Source: Pseudomonas nitroreducens (GTDB taxonomy: Bacteria > Pseudomonadota > Gammaproteobacteria > Pseudomonadales > Pseudomonadaceae). Taken from it: 64,000 nt of DNA. The position numbers and the translations under genes are program-made. The stretch spans positions 419,955 to 483,954 of the forward strand of contig NZ_JALJXP010000003.1 of assembly GCF_024170165.1 (NCBI RefSeq). Reading direction: 5' to 3'. Below the pieces are notes generated by a model. It had not been told where the DNA came from and did not search any database. It worked only from the letters and a program-made list of their open reading frames with translations. Below are positions 47,589 through 57,913 of the stretch, one piece after another (positions within the stretch are counted from its first letter, which is position 1; every line of letters starts with the position of its first letter).

Positions 47589-49070
47589 ATGGGAACCTAC
47601 AAACGAATCATCGGTGAAGCCACCGGCTGGCTGGTCTTCCTCGGCCTGCTGATGCTGCTGGCGCTGCTCGTGCCGCCGACCGTATTCGACGCCGAATCCA
47701 AGGACTTCCTGTTGCTGATCGGCGCGGTCGGCATCTGGCGCTACTCCATGGGTGGCCTGCACTTCCTGCGCGGCATGCTGTTCCTCTATGTGGTCTACCC
47801 GCACTACCGCCGACGGATGCGCAAGCTCGGCGAGGCGGCCGACCCGTCCCACGTATTCCTGATGGTCACCAGTTTCCGCATCGACGCGCTGACCACCTCG
47901 ATGGTCTATCGCTCGGTCATCGAAGAAGCCATTGCCTGCGGCTACCCCACCACCGTGGTGTGCTCCATCGTCGAGATGTCCGACGAGGTGCTGATCAAGC
48001 AGCAGTGGCAGAAGCTCAACCCGCCGGACCACGTGAAGCTCGATTTCGTGCGCATCCCCGGCACCGGCAAGCGTGACGGCCTGGCCCACGGCTTCCGCGC
48101 CATCTCCCGCCACCTGCCGGACGAAGATGCGGTGGTCGCGGTGATCGATGGCGACACCGTGCTGGAGCCCGGCGTGGTGCGCAAGACAGTGCCCTGGTTC
48201 AAGCTCTTCCCCAACGTCGGCGGCCTGACCACCAACGAATTCTGCGAAGTGCAGGGCAGCTACGTGATGAGCGAGTGGCACAAGCTGCGCTTCGCCCAGC
48301 GCCACATCAACATGTGCTCCATGGCCCTGTCCAAGCGCGTGCTGACCATGACCGGGCGCATGTCGGTGTTCCGCGCCGCCGTGGTCACCGACCCGGACTT
48401 CATCACCGACGTCGAAAGCGATCACCTGGACCACTGGCGCCTGGGCCGCTTCCAGTTCCTCACCGGCGACGACAAGTCCAGCTGGTACAGCCTGATGCGC
48501 CTGGGCTACGACACCTTCTACGTGCCGGACGCGGCGATCAACACGGTCGAGCACCCGCCGGAGAAGAGCTTCATCAAGGCCAGCCGCAAGCTGATGTTCC
48601 GCTGGTACGGCAACAACCTGCGGCAGAACTCCCGCGCCCTCGCCCTGGGCCCGCAACGCCTGGGCTGGTTCACCAGCGTGGTGCTGTTCGACCAGCGCCT
48701 GTCGATGTGGACCTGCCTGCTCGGCCTGGTCGCCGCGATCATCGCCAGCATCAAGTACAGCATCGCCTTCCTGCTCATCTACCTGCTGTGGATCGGCATC
48801 ACCCGCTTCGTGCTGACCCTGCTGCTGTCGCTGTCGGGCCACCACATCGGGCCGGCCTACCCGGCGATCCTCTATTACAACCAGATCGTCGGTGCCCTGG
48901 TGAAGATCTACGTGTTCTTCCGCCTCGACCAGCAGTCCTGGACCCGCCAGAACACCAAGCTCGACCGCGGCCTGGCCAGCTTCCAGCGCTGGTTCAACAC
49001 CTGGTCCTCGCGAGCCATGACCTTTTCCGCGGCCAGCGTTTTCGTCGCCGTACTGCTGACCATCGTCTGA
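47589..49070 (+). CDS. alg8: Alginate polymerase Alg8 (family 2 glycosyltransferase)
   Basis: 493-residue inner-membrane synthase that polymerises mannuronate from GDP-mannuronate. Two N-terminal spans (about 13-34 and 45-66) precede the cytosolic GT2 domain with the acidic motif VIDGDT near residue 190. C-terminal spans follow from about 375. It needs Alg44 with c-di-GMP for activity. The ribosome-binding site is weak, and a REP hairpin lies between it and algD. Confidence 0.97.
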   Translation: MGTYKRIIGEATGWLVFLGLLMLLALLVPPTVFDAESKDFLLLIGAVGIWRYSMGGLHFLRGMLFLYVVYPHYRRRMRKLGEAADPSHVFLMVTSFRIDALTTSMVYRSVIEEAIACGYPTTVVCSIVEMSDEVLIKQQWQKLNPPDHVKLDFVRIPGTGKRDGLAHGFRAISRHLPDEDAVVAVIDGDTVLEPGVVRKTVPWFKLFPNVGGLTTNEFCEVQGSYVMSEWHKLRFAQRHINMCSMALSKRVLTMTGRMSVFRAAVVTDPDFITDVESDHLDHWRLGRFQFLTGDDKSSWYSLMRLGYDTFYVPDAAINTVEHPPEKSFIKASRKLMFRWYGNNLRQNSRALALGPQRLGWFTSVVLFDQRLSMWTCLLGLVAAIIASIKYSIAFLLIYLLWIGITRFVLTLLLSLSGHHIGPAYPAILYYNQIVGALVKIYVFFRLDQQSWTRQNTKLDRGLASFQRWFNTWSSRAMTFSAASVFVAVLLTIV

Positions 49071-49103
49071 CCCGACTTCTATCTACGAACAGGACTCGAC
49101 CTC

Positions 49104-50276
49104 ATGAATACCGCCGTCAACGTCAATGTCGTGCATGAATCCGAAGCCCAGCGCCAGCACGCCCGGGTCAAGCTGCCCGCCCGCATCCGCTACATCGGAT
49201 CCCACCGCGAAGGCATCGATGCGCGCCTGCTGGACCTGTCCGCCGGCGGCTTCGCCTTCACCTCGGCGAACGACACCCAGGTGCAGGTCGGCGACCTGCA
49301 CAAGGGCAAGCTGCTGTTCCAGATCGACAGCATCAGCTTCTCCCTCGAAGTGGAATTCCAGGTGCGTTCGTACGATCGCGAAACCAGCCGTGTCGGCTGC
49401 GAATTCCAGCACCTGAAGCCGCGCGAGATCGCCGCCCTGCGCTACCTGATCACCTCCTACCTGGCCGGTGAAGTGATCAGCGTCGGCGACATGCTCAACA
49501 CCCTGCAGCGCGAGAACTTCACCAAGGCCCGCAAGCACGGTGCAGGCTCCGGCGGCATGGGCTTCTTCGGCCGCTTCCGCGCAGTCACCGTGAGCACCGC
49601 GATCTTCGTGGTCGGCGTCGGCGCCTTCGCGGTGATCCTCAACCAGATCTACAACCTGTACTTCGTCACCCATGCCGACTCGGGCGTGGTCAGCGTGGCC
49701 AACCAGCAGATCACCATGCCCCGCGAAGGCACCGTGGAAAGCCTGGTCGAGCCGGGCGCGGAAGTCGCCAAGGGCGCGCCCATCGCCTCCTTCTCCGCCA
49801 ACCTGCTGGACCTGCTCAAGGGCAACCTGACCGAAGAACAGCTCAACCCGAGCAACATCGAGAAGCTCTTCGGCCACCAGATGAAGGGCACCCTGACCAG
49901 CCCGTGCGACTGCCGCGTGGTCGAGCAGCGCGTCGCCAACGGCCAGTTCGCCAACAAGGGCGACGTGATCTTCACCCTGACCCCGCGCGACAGCCTGGCC
50001 ACCGTCGAAGCGCGCTTCCCCTACCGCAACGCCGCCGAGCTTTCCCCCGGCACCCACGTGAACTTCCAGGTCGCCGGCGACAGCGAAGTGCGCGGCGGCC
50101 GCATCCTGCGCACCGCGCCGGTGGACGGTGACCTGTCCTCGGAAATCCGTGTGCAGATCACCCCCGACCAGCCGCTCGACAGCCAGATGGCTGGCCGCCC
50201 GACTGAAGTCAGCATCGGCGGCCTGCCGGGCCGCACCCTGCTGAACAAGGCGATGGCCCTGGCCACCGCCCGCTAA
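49104..50276 (+). CDS. alg44: Alginate co-polymerase Alg44 (PilZ c-di-GMP receptor)
   Basis: 390-residue inner-membrane protein. The N-terminal PilZ domain keeps the c-di-GMP contacts R17-x3-R21 and D44-x-S46. One membrane span lies near 160-185. The C-terminal periplasmic part resembles a membrane-fusion-protein barrel-sandwich and is thought to connect to AlgK/AlgX. Binding of c-di-GMP activates Alg8. It lies 33 bp after alg8. Confidence 0.97.
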   Translation: MNTAVNVNVVHESEAQRQHARVKLPARIRYIGSHREGIDARLLDLSAGGFAFTSANDTQVQVGDLHKGKLLFQIDSISFSLEVEFQVRSYDRETSRVGCEFQHLKPREIAALRYLITSYLAGEVISVGDMLNTLQRENFTKARKHGAGSGGMGFFGRFRAVTVSTAIFVVGVGAFAVILNQIYNLYFVTHADSGVVSVANQQITMPREGTVESLVEPGAEVAKGAPIASFSANLLDLLKGNLTEEQLNPSNIEKLFGHQMKGTLTSPCDCRVVEQRVANGQFANKGDVIFTLTPRDSLATVEARFPYRNAAELSPGTHVNFQVAGDSEVRGGRILRTAPVDGDLSSEIRVQITPDQPLDSQMAGRPTEVSIGGLPGRTLLNKAMALATAR

Positions 50277-50289
50277 GAGGACTGCCCGC

Positions 50290-51687
50290 ATGAATCGACC
50301 TGTCTTGCGACACGCCCCGCACCTGGCCCTGGCATTGGCCATCGCCGCCGCGGCCGGTTGCGCCGGCCTGCCCGACCAGCGTCTGGCCCAGGAAGCCCTG
50401 GAGCGCGGCGACATCGCCACCGCCCAGGCCAACTTCCAGGCCCTGGCCACCATGGGTTATGCCGACGCACAGGTCGGACTGGCCGACATGCAGGCCGCCA
50501 CCGGCGACCCCGACGAACAGGCCCGCGCCGAGAAGCTCTACCGCGAAGCGGCCGAGAGCTCCCCGCGTGCCCGCGCCCGCCTGGGCAAATGGCTGGCGGC
50601 CAAGCCCGGCGGCACCGACGCCGAGCACCGCGAAGCCGAGCAACTGCTGACCCGCGCCTTCGACGAAGGCGAGGACAGTGCGCTGGTTCCGCTGATCGTC
50701 CTCTACCTGCAGTACCCGCAGGCCTGGCCGAACGTGAACCCGCAGCAGCGCATCGACCAGTGGCGCGCCCAGGGCCTGCCGCAGGCGGACCTGGCGCAGA
50801 TCATCCTGTACCGCACCCAGGGCACCTACGACCAGCACCTCAGCGAAGTCGAGCAGGTCTGCCAGCGCTGGCTGAACCGCATGGACGTGTGCTGGATGGA
50901 ACTGGCCACCGTGTACCAGAAGCAGGGCAACGCGGATAAGCAGAAGGCTCACCTCGAAGCGCTCAAGGCAGGCTGGAAGGCCGGCCGCGTGCCGTCCGAG
51001 CGCGTCGAATCGGTGGCCGGCGTCCTGGCCGATCCGAACATCGGCACCGCCGATCCGCAGGCCGCCCAGGCGCTGCTCAACGAGATCGCGCCGACCTACC
51101 CGGCCGCCTGGGTCAGCCTCGCCAAGCTGCAGTACGACAACCCGGACCTGGGCGACCTGGACCAGATGCTCGACTACCTGAAGAAAGCCCAGGACGCCGC
51201 CCAGCCCCGCGCCGAGCTGCTGCTCGGGCGCCTCTACTACGACGGCAAGTGGGCCCCGCAGGAGCCGCAGAAGGCCGAGCAGCACCTGCTCAAGGCCGCC
51301 GCCACCGAGCCCCAGGCGCACTACTACCTGGGCCAGATCTACCGCCGCGGCTTCCTCGGCCAGGTCTACCCGCAGAAGGCCGTGGACCACCTGATCATCG
51401 CTGCCCGCGCCGGCCAGGCCAGTGCCGACATGGCCCTCGCCCAGCTCTATTCGCAGGGTCGCGGCATCCGCCCGAACCTGGTCAACGCCTACGTCTTCGG
51501 CGAACTCGCCCAGCGCCAGCAGGTGCCCACCGCCAGCGACCTGATGGCGCAGATCGAACCGCAGATCCAGCCGGCCGACCGCAGTGCGGCCCAGCAGTTG
51601 CTCAAGCGTGAAGAACAGGCTCGCGGCGCCAACTGGCAAGCCACCGTCAGCCTTCTGCAGAACAACCAGGAACAAGAAAACCTATGA
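50290..51687 (+). CDS. algK: Alginate outer-membrane lipoprotein AlgK
   Basis: 465-residue periplasmic scaffold anchored by a lipid. The lipobox AAGC places the modified cysteine at Cys24. The rest is TPR/Sel1-like helical repeats ([21 protein letters not shown], later [21 protein letters not shown]). AlgK aids AlgE localisation and links the secretion complex. Its stop overlaps the algE start by four bases. Confidence 0.95.
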   Translation: MNRPVLRHAPHLALALAIAAAAGCAGLPDQRLAQEALERGDIATAQANFQALATMGYADAQVGLADMQAATGDPDEQARAEKLYREAAESSPRARARLGKWLAAKPGGTDAEHREAEQLLTRAFDEGEDSALVPLIVLYLQYPQAWPNVNPQQRIDQWRAQGLPQADLAQIILYRTQGTYDQHLSEVEQVCQRWLNRMDVCWMELATVYQKQGNADKQKAHLEALKAGWKAGRVPSERVESVAGVLADPNIGTADPQAAQALLNEIAPTYPAAWVSLAKLQYDNPDLGDLDQMLDYLKKAQDAAQPRAELLLGRLYYDGKWAPQEPQKAEQHLLKAAATEPQAHYYLGQIYRRGFLGQVYPQKAVDHLIIAARAGQASADMALAQLYSQGRGIRPNLVNAYVFGELAQRQQVPTASDLMAQIEPQIQPADRSAAQQLLKREEQARGANWQATVSLLQNNQEQENL

Positions 51688-53222
51688 AGCGCACCGACCC
51701 GATGACCACCCCGCTGTTTGCTCTCGTCGATGGAGTTCAGCCGCGTGCTCTGGCTTCCGCTGTCCGCCGCGCCCGCCTGTTCCCCGCCATGCTCGGCGTT
51801 GGCCTGAGCCTCGCCGGCACCCTGTTCGGCAGCCTTGCCCACGCCGCGGAAGAGCCACCGAAGAACTTCGGCATCGACATCAAGGTCACCGCCGAATCCG
51901 AGGATGACCGCGACCTGGGAACCGCCCACGGCGGCGACCTCAACGGCATCGGCCTGGACCTGCGGCCCTGGGCGTTCGGCCAGTGGGGCAACTGGAGCGC
52001 CTACGTGATGGGCCAGGCGGTTGCCGCCACCGACACCATCCAGACCGACACCCTGCAGAACGACGACGGCAACAACACCAGCAGCGGCGACAGCGACAAC
52101 AAGCGCGAGCCCGACGACGCCTACCTCGCCCTGCGCGAGTTCTGGGTGGACTACGCCGGCCTCACCCAGTACCCCGGCGAGCACCTGCGCTTCGGTCGCC
52201 AGCGCCTGCGCGAAGACAGCGGCATGTGGCAGGACACCAACATCGAAGCGCTGAACTGGACCTTCGATACCACCCTGCTGCGCGCCCACCTCGGCGCCGC
52301 CCAGCGCTTCTCCGACTACCGCACCGACATCACCGACCTGGCGCCGGAGGACAAGGACCGCACCCATGTGTTCGGCGATATCTCCACGCAGTGGATGCCC
52401 CAGCACTGGGTCGGCCTGCGCCTGCACCACTCCGACGACAGCGGCAGCCTGCCGGACCCGGGCGACACCGTCGACTCGCTGGACAAGCGCTCCACCGGCG
52501 ACCTCACCTGGGTCGGCATCGAGGCCAACGGCGACGGCTACAACTGGCGCTCGCAGATGCCCATCAACTATTGGGCCAGCGCTACCTGGCTGACCGGCAA
52601 CCGTGACCGCCTGACCACCGTCCCGGTGGACGGCGAGCGGGTCGCTGCCGGCAAGCAGAGTGGCGACGTGGATGCCTACGGTGCCGACCTCGGCCTGCGC
52701 TGGAACATCGACGAGCAATGGCGCGTTGGCGGCGCCTACGCCCGCGGCAGTGGCGGCGGCAAGAACGGCGAGGACCAGTTCGAACAGACCGGCCTTGAGA
52801 GCAACCGCTCCAACTTCACGGGCACCCGTGCCCGTGCGCACCGCTTCGGCGAAGCGTTCCGCGGCGAACTGTCGAACCTTGAGGCCGCCACCCTGTTCGG
52901 CTCCTGGCAGTTGCGCGACGACTACGACGCCAGCGTCATCTACAACAAGTTCCGCCGCGTCGACAGCGACTCGGACATCGGCAACAGCGGCATCACCGCG
53001 CCGCTGGTCAACGACTCCAAGGACATCGGCCAGGAAGTCGACCTGGTCGTCACCAAGTACTTCAAGCAGGGCCTGCTGCCGGCTTCCATGAGCCAGGCAA
53101 TCGACGAACCGTCGGCGCTGATCCGCTTCCGCGGCGGCGTGTTCAAGCCCGGCGACGCCTACGGCAGCCACGTCGACTCGACCATGCACCACGCCTTCGT
53201 CGACGTGATCTGGCGCTTCTGA
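51684..53222 (+). CDS. algE: Alginate outer-membrane export porin AlgE
   Basis: 512-residue precursor of the 18-strand beta-barrel that exports alginate. An unusually long signal region ends at AHA near residue 54. The mature start [18 protein letters not shown] is close to that of known AlgE. Aromatic-capped amphipathic strands and the terminal Phe (VDVIWRF) fit an outer-membrane barrel. ATG 51684 overlaps algK by ATGA. A later internal ATG at 51702 would give a shorter signal region and is possible. Confidence 0.95.
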   Translation: MKRTDPMTTPLFALVDGVQPRALASAVRRARLFPAMLGVGLSLAGTLFGSLAHAAEEPPKNFGIDIKVTAESEDDRDLGTAHGGDLNGIGLDLRPWAFGQWGNWSAYVMGQAVAATDTIQTDTLQNDDGNNTSSGDSDNKREPDDAYLALREFWVDYAGLTQYPGEHLRFGRQRLREDSGMWQDTNIEALNWTFDTTLLRAHLGAAQRFSDYRTDITDLAPEDKDRTHVFGDISTQWMPQHWVGLRLHHSDDSGSLPDPGDTVDSLDKRSTGDLTWVGIEANGDGYNWRSQMPINYWASATWLTGNRDRLTTVPVDGERVAAGKQSGDVDAYGADLGLRWNIDEQWRVGGAYARGSGGGKNGEDQFEQTGLESNRSNFTGTRARAHRFGEAFRGELSNLEAATLFGSWQLRDDYDASVIYNKFRRVDSDSDIGNSGITAPLVNDSKDIGQEVDLVVTKYFKQGLLPASMSQAIDEPSALIRFRGGVFKPGDAYGSHVDSTMHHAFVDVIWRF

Positions 53223-53326
53223 GGACTGTAGCGATGACCCTCCATTCGATTCCCAGGCTCGCCATGCGCCGCACCCGTTGCGTGGCCGGGTCTCCGGTGG
53301 AGGCCCGCGCGCAAGGAGACACGGCC

Positions 53327-54994
53327 ATGAACCGCCACCCGATACACGCCCTGCCGCTGACCGCCCTGCTGCTCGGCGGCCTGCTCAGCGCCGGCGCACC
53401 GGCCTGGGCGGCGCAGCCCGCGGCCAAGGCCGAAGCCAGCGCCAGCCATGCGAAGAAAGCCGAAACCGGCAAGACCGCCGACGGCGAAAAGGCCCCGGCA
53501 GAACAACCGGGCAACGAGCCGGGTCATACCCAGACGCTGAAGGAGTCCGGCAACTACACCGTGACCGCCGCCCCCAGCGGACCGCTCAAGCTCGATCCGC
53601 CCAAGCTCCCCGACCTCAGTGGCTATACCGCCGCCGCGGTGGAGAAGAAGATCGACCGCAGCAAGCGCGGTAAGGCGCAGGTCCAGCGCATGGTCCAGCA
53701 GCAGCCGCTGAAGGAATTCACCGGCGGCAAGAACCGCCTCGCCGAGTGGGTGAAGCGCCAGCACCAGATGCCCCAGGCAATCTTCATCGACGGCGGTTAC
53801 GTCAACCTCGCCGAGCTGGTCGGCAAGCTACCGAAAACCGCCCTGGAACAGACCGAGCCGGGCGTTTACATCGCCCGCCTGCCCATCGTCGTGAGCCAGG
53901 GCGCGACCCTGGAGATCGACGGCAAGGTCAAGGAACTGCGCCTGTCCCAGGACCGCGGCGCGTTCCTGGTCAACGACGGCAAGCTGTTCGTGCGTGACAC
54001 CCGGGTCACCGCCTGGAACGAGGCGAAGCAGGAGCCGGCCTGGTTCAAGACGCCCAACGAGTTCCGCCCCTTCCTGATTTCCTGGGGCGGCGCCGAGGCC
54101 AACCTGGTGAACAGCCACTTCACCAGTTTCGGCTACAACGCCTCCAAGGCCTACGGCATCTCCATCTCGCAGTACAGCCCGGGCATGGACAAGACCATGA
54201 AGCGCCCGCGCCCCAAAGGCTGGGTGATCGGTTCGACCTTCGAGGACGCCTGGTACGGCTTCTACTGCTACGAAGCGGACAACCTGGTGGTGCGCGGCAA
54301 CACCTACAAGAACAACATCGTCTACGGCATCGACCCGCATGACCGCTCCCATCGCCTGATCATCGCCGAGAACACCGTCTACGGGACCAAGAAGAAGCAC
54401 GGCATCATCGTTTCCCGTGAGGTCAACGACAGCTGGATCATCCACAACAAGACCTACGACAACCACCTCTCAGGGATCGTCCTCGACCGTAATTCCGAGC
54501 GCAATCTGGTGGCCTACAACGAGGTGTACCGCAACCACTCCGACGGCATCACCCTCTACGAGTCGGGCGACAACCTCATCTACGGCAACCAGGTGCTGGC
54601 CAATCTGCGCCACGGCATCCGCATCCGTAACAGCGTGAACATCCGCCTGTACGAGAACCTCGCGGCCGGCAACAAGCTGATCGGCGTCTACGGCCACATC
54701 AAGGACCTCTCCGACACCGACCGCAACATCGACCTCGACCCCTTCGACACCAAGGTCTCGCTGATCGTGGTCGGCGGCAAGCTGGCCGGCAACGGCTCGG
54801 GCCCGCTGTCGGTGGATTCGCCGCTGTCGCTGGAGCTCTACAAGGTGGCCATGCTCGGCCCGACCAAATCCTCCGGCATCTCCTTCAACGGCGTACTCGG
54901 CGAGAAGCAGGACCAGATCCTGGACCTGCTGGTGCGCCAGCAACGCGCGGTGCTGATCGACCCCGTCGAAAGCCAGGCCGAACTGCAGAACTGA
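53327..54994 (+). CDS. algG: Poly(beta-D-mannuronate) C5-epimerase AlgG
   Basis: Periplasmic epimerase converting mannuronate to guluronate within the polymer, 555 residues. The signal peptide (MNRHPIHALPLTALLLGGLLSAG..AWA) is followed by an Ala/Lys-rich linker and a right-handed beta-helix with the catalytic DPHD motif at 336-339. I prefer ATG 53327, which has AAGGAG and a clean signal peptide. ATG 53234, 12 bp after algE, also has a GAGG site and would add 31 residues. Confidence 0.95.
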   Translation: MNRHPIHALPLTALLLGGLLSAGAPAWAAQPAAKAEASASHAKKAETGKTADGEKAPAEQPGNEPGHTQTLKESGNYTVTAAPSGPLKLDPPKLPDLSGYTAAAVEKKIDRSKRGKAQVQRMVQQQPLKEFTGGKNRLAEWVKRQHQMPQAIFIDGGYVNLAELVGKLPKTALEQTEPGVYIARLPIVVSQGATLEIDGKVKELRLSQDRGAFLVNDGKLFVRDTRVTAWNEAKQEPAWFKTPNEFRPFLISWGGAEANLVNSHFTSFGYNASKAYGISISQYSPGMDKTMKRPRPKGWVIGSTFEDAWYGFYCYEADNLVVRGNTYKNNIVYGIDPHDRSHRLIIAENTVYGTKKKHGIIVSREVNDSWIIHNKTYDNHLSGIVLDRNSERNLVAYNEVYRNHSDGITLYESGDNLIYGNQVLANLRHGIRIRNSVNIRLYENLAAGNKLIGVYGHIKDLSDTDRNIDLDPFDTKVSLIVVGGKLAGNGSGPLSVDSPLSLELYKVAMLGPTKSSGISFNGVLGEKQDQILDLLVRQQRAVLIDPVESQAELQN

Positions 54995-55004
54995 GGACCG
55001 ACAA

Positions 55005-56417
55005 ATGAACAAACTGACCACCCACCTGCTGCGCCTGTCGGGCCTCACCGCCGCCCTGCTGCTCGCCCACCAGGCCAGCGCCGCCGACGCGCCGAGCTAC
55101 TCCGCGCAGCCGGCTGCCGGGCTGTGCCCCACCGCTTCGAACAACGCGGCATACAACACCAAGTACCTGGGCTTCTTCACCCATCTGGTGCCGGCCCAGG
55201 AAGACTGGCTGTTCCGCACCACCTACGACCTGCGCACCGACTTCGGCACCAGCGCCGAAGGCTGGCGCGAGCTCAAGCAACTGCGCGACGAACTCAAGCG
55301 CAAGGGCATCGACCTGGTCGTCGTCTACCAGCCCACCCGTGGCCTGGTGAACCGCGAGAAACTCAACCCGCAGGAGAAGGCCAGCTTCAACTTCGAGCTG
55401 GCCAAGCAGAACTACCAGGCGGCCATCGCCCAGTTCCGCAAGGCCGGCATCTACACCCCGGACTTCTCGCCGCTGTTCGACGAGAAGGAAGAGCACCCGT
55501 ACTACTTCAAGGGCGACCACCACTGGACCCCGTACGGCTCGATGCGCAGCGCGAAGATCGTCGCCGAGACGCTGAAGGACATCCCCGCCTACAACGACAT
55601 TCCCAAGAAGGAATTCGAGAGCAAGCGCGTGGGGCTGCTGTCCAAGCTGGGCACCTTCCACAAGGCCGCCGCGCAACTGTGCGGCAGCAGCTACGCGCCG
55701 CAGTACGTCGACCGATTCGAGACCGAGCCGGTGGGCGATTCCGGCGGCGGCGACCTGTTCGGTGAAGGCGGCGATGCCCAGGTCGCGCTGGTGGGCACCT
55801 CCAACAGCGGCCCGGCGTACAACTTCGCCGGTTTCCTGGAGCAGTACGGCAAGGTCGACATCCTCAACAACGCCGTGTCCGGCGGTGGCTTCGACAGCTC
55901 CCTGCTGGCCTACATGACCAGCAAGGAATTCCACGACAAGCCGCCGAAGATCCTCATCTGGGAATTCGCCACCCACTACGACATGGCGCAGAAGAGCTTC
56001 TATCGCCAGGCCATGCCGCTGGTGGACAACGGCTGCGCCGACGGCAAGCCGGCCATCAGCCGCAAGGTCAAGCTGCACGCGGGCAGCAACGAGGTGCTGC
56101 TCAACAGCGGCGCCCTGCCGATCCGCTCGGGCAGCTACACCGCCGACGTCACCTACTCCGACCCCGGCGTGCACGAACTCAAGAACACCATCTGGTACAT
56201 GAACGGTCGTCGCGAGCAGCTGAAGATCGAGCAGTCCAAGGCCGTGGATACCGGCGGACGCTACGTCTTCGAACTGCGCAACGACGAGGACTGGTCGAAC
56301 CAGCAGTTCCTCTCCCTGGAGATCGAGGCGCCGGACGACATGCCGGCGGGCCTGGAAGTCGAGGCCAAGCTCTGTCAGACGCCCAAAGCCAAGTCGGCCG
56401 ACGTGGCCGCCAACTGA
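55005..56417 (+). CDS. algX: Alginate O-acetyltransferase / secretion scaffold AlgX
   Basis: 470-residue periplasmic protein with signal peptide (cleavage near ASA-A26). An SGNH-like catalytic domain carries Asp171, His173 (GDHHWTP) and Ser266 (VGTSNS), and a C-terminal carbohydrate-binding module follows. It transfers acetyl to mannuronate at the membrane complex and binds polymer. It is paralogous to AlgJ, sharing an SGGGDLFG stretch upstream of the serine motif. It lies 10 bp after algG. Confidence 0.96.
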   Translation: MNKLTTHLLRLSGLTAALLLAHQASAADAPSYSAQPAAGLCPTASNNAAYNTKYLGFFTHLVPAQEDWLFRTTYDLRTDFGTSAEGWRELKQLRDELKRKGIDLVVVYQPTRGLVNREKLNPQEKASFNFELAKQNYQAAIAQFRKAGIYTPDFSPLFDEKEEHPYYFKGDHHWTPYGSMRSAKIVAETLKDIPAYNDIPKKEFESKRVGLLSKLGTFHKAAAQLCGSSYAPQYVDRFETEPVGDSGGGDLFGEGGDAQVALVGTSNSGPAYNFAGFLEQYGKVDILNNAVSGGGFDSSLLAYMTSKEFHDKPPKILIWEFATHYDMAQKSFYRQAMPLVDNGCADGKPAISRKVKLHAGSNEVLLNSGALPIRSGSYTADVTYSDPGVHELKNTIWYMNGRREQLKIEQSKAVDTGGRYVFELRNDEDWSNQQFLSLEIEAPDDMPAGLEVEAKLCQTPKAKSADVAAN

Positions 56418-56435
56418 CGCGAGGGAGTGAATTCC

Positions 56436-57569
56436 ATGCCCAGCCTACGCAAGATCAAGACACCCGTGGTCGCCCGCATCGGCCTGTCCATCGCCGTGCT
56501 CGGCGCCCTGTTCGGCGGCGAAAGCGCCACCTACGCCGCCGACCTGATGCCGCCGCCGGGCTACTTCTCCGCCGTCGGCGACAAGGGCAGCAGGAAGGAC
56601 GCCGACAGCTGCCCCACCGCACCGACGCCGTACACCGGCAGCCTGCAGTTCACCAGCAAGTACAAGGGCTCGGACTCGGCACGCTCGACGCTGAACGCTG
56701 ATGCGGAGAAAGAGTTCCGCAGCCAGATCAGGGACATCACCGACATGGAGCGCGGCGCCACCAAGCTCATCACCCAGTACATGCGCAGCGGCAACAAGGG
56801 CGACCTGGACTGCGCGATGAACTGGCTCGACAGCTGGGCCAAGGCCGGTGCGCTCGAAAGCAGCGACTACAACCACACCGGCAAGTCCATGCGCAAATGG
56901 GCGCTGGGCAGCCTGTCGTCCTCCTACATGCGCCTGAAGTTCTCCAGCAGCCGCCCGCTGGCCTCCTACGGCGAGCAGTCGAAAGAGATCGAGAACTGGT
57001 TCAGCACCCTGGGCAGCCAGGTGGTGCGCGACTGGAGCGACCTGCCGCTGAAGAAGATCAACAACCACTCCTACTGGGCCGCCTGGTCGGTGATGTCCAC
57101 CGCCGTGGTGACCAACCGCCGCGACCTGTTCGACTGGTCCGTGCAGGAGTTCAAGGTCGCCGCCAACCAGGTGGACAACGACGGCTACCTCCCCAACGAA
57201 CTCAAGCGTCGCCAGCGCGCCCTGTCCTACCACAACTACTCGCTGCCGCCGCTGACCATGATCGCCGCCTTCGCCCAGGTGAACGGCGTCGACCTGCGCC
57301 AGGAAAACAACGGCGCCCTGCAGCGCCTGGCCAACCGCGTGATGCAAGGCGTGGACGACCAGGACGCGTTCGACGAGAAGACCGGCAACGACCAGGACAT
57401 GGGCGACCTGAAGGAGAACAGCAAGTTCGCCTGGCTGGAACCCTACTGCGCGCTCTACAGCTGCGCGCCCAAGACCCAGGACTGGAAGAAGAAGATGGAG
57501 CCGTTCAACAGCTTCCGCCTGGGGGGTGAGGTGACCAAGGTTTTCAACCGTCAGGGGGCGGGGAGCTGA
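56436..57569 (+). CDS. algL: Alginate lyase AlgL
   Basis: Periplasmic polysaccharide lyase family 5 enzyme, 377 residues, that degrades mislocalised polymer in the periplasm. The signal peptide ends near YAA at residue 35. The catalytic NNHSYW motif is at 209-214, and the [16 protein letters not shown] segment holds the Arg and Tyr of the active site. ATG 56436 follows GAGGGAG; the GTG at 56427 lies within that site. A 344 bp gap with a repeat follows. Confidence 0.96.
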   Translation: MPSLRKIKTPVVARIGLSIAVLGALFGGESATYAADLMPPPGYFSAVGDKGSRKDADSCPTAPTPYTGSLQFTSKYKGSDSARSTLNADAEKEFRSQIRDITDMERGATKLITQYMRSGNKGDLDCAMNWLDSWAKAGALESSDYNHTGKSMRKWALGSLSSSYMRLKFSSSRPLASYGEQSKEIENWFSTLGSQVVRDWSDLPLKKINNHSYWAAWSVMSTAVVTNRRDLFDWSVQEFKVAANQVDNDGYLPNELKRRQRALSYHNYSLPPLTMIAAFAQVNGVDLRQENNGALQRLANRVMQGVDDQDAFDEKTGNDQDMGDLKENSKFAWLEPYCALYSCAPKTQDWKKKMEPFNSFRLGGEVTKVFNRQGAGS

Positions 57570-57913
57570 AGCCGAAAGGCAAGAGCCCCTCTCCCCCGCC
57601 CTCTCCCTGAAGGGAGAGGGAGCTTTCCGAGTGTTCGGGAAGCATTGAGTCAGCCGGCTAGCACGAAAACAGCAGCCGACACGGATACCCCCTCTCCCTT
57701 CAGGGAGAGGGCTGGGGAGAGGGAACCCCCAACGCCGAAATACCGGCAAGCAACACCCCCCGACCCACGCAATAAAGACGCGGGCGGGCGCAACAGATTG
57801 AGCACCACATGGGGAGGAATTGGCGGGTAGCCCCGGCCTTTCCTCAAGGCGTCGCGAAGACGCCGGAAGGTCCGGAGCCACTCAAGGTTTGAAGCTCCAG
57901 AGAGAGACGCGGA
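57570..57913. other. Intra-operon gap between algL and algI
   Basis: 344 bp, the largest gap in the alginate operon, mostly taken up by a CTCTCCC inverted-repeat element (57586-57723). The remaining 190 bp could carry an internal promoter for algIJFA, as I recall being reported for P. aeruginosa, but I see no clear -35/-10. Confidence 0.6.
57586..57723. repeat. MITE-like CTCTCCC inverted-repeat element inside the alginate operon
   Basis: Left arm 57586-57620 and right arm 57689-57723 are near-perfect reverse complements and match the arms at 1366-1400 and 1490-1523. The roughly 68 bp interior differs from that of the first copy. Confidence 0.8.
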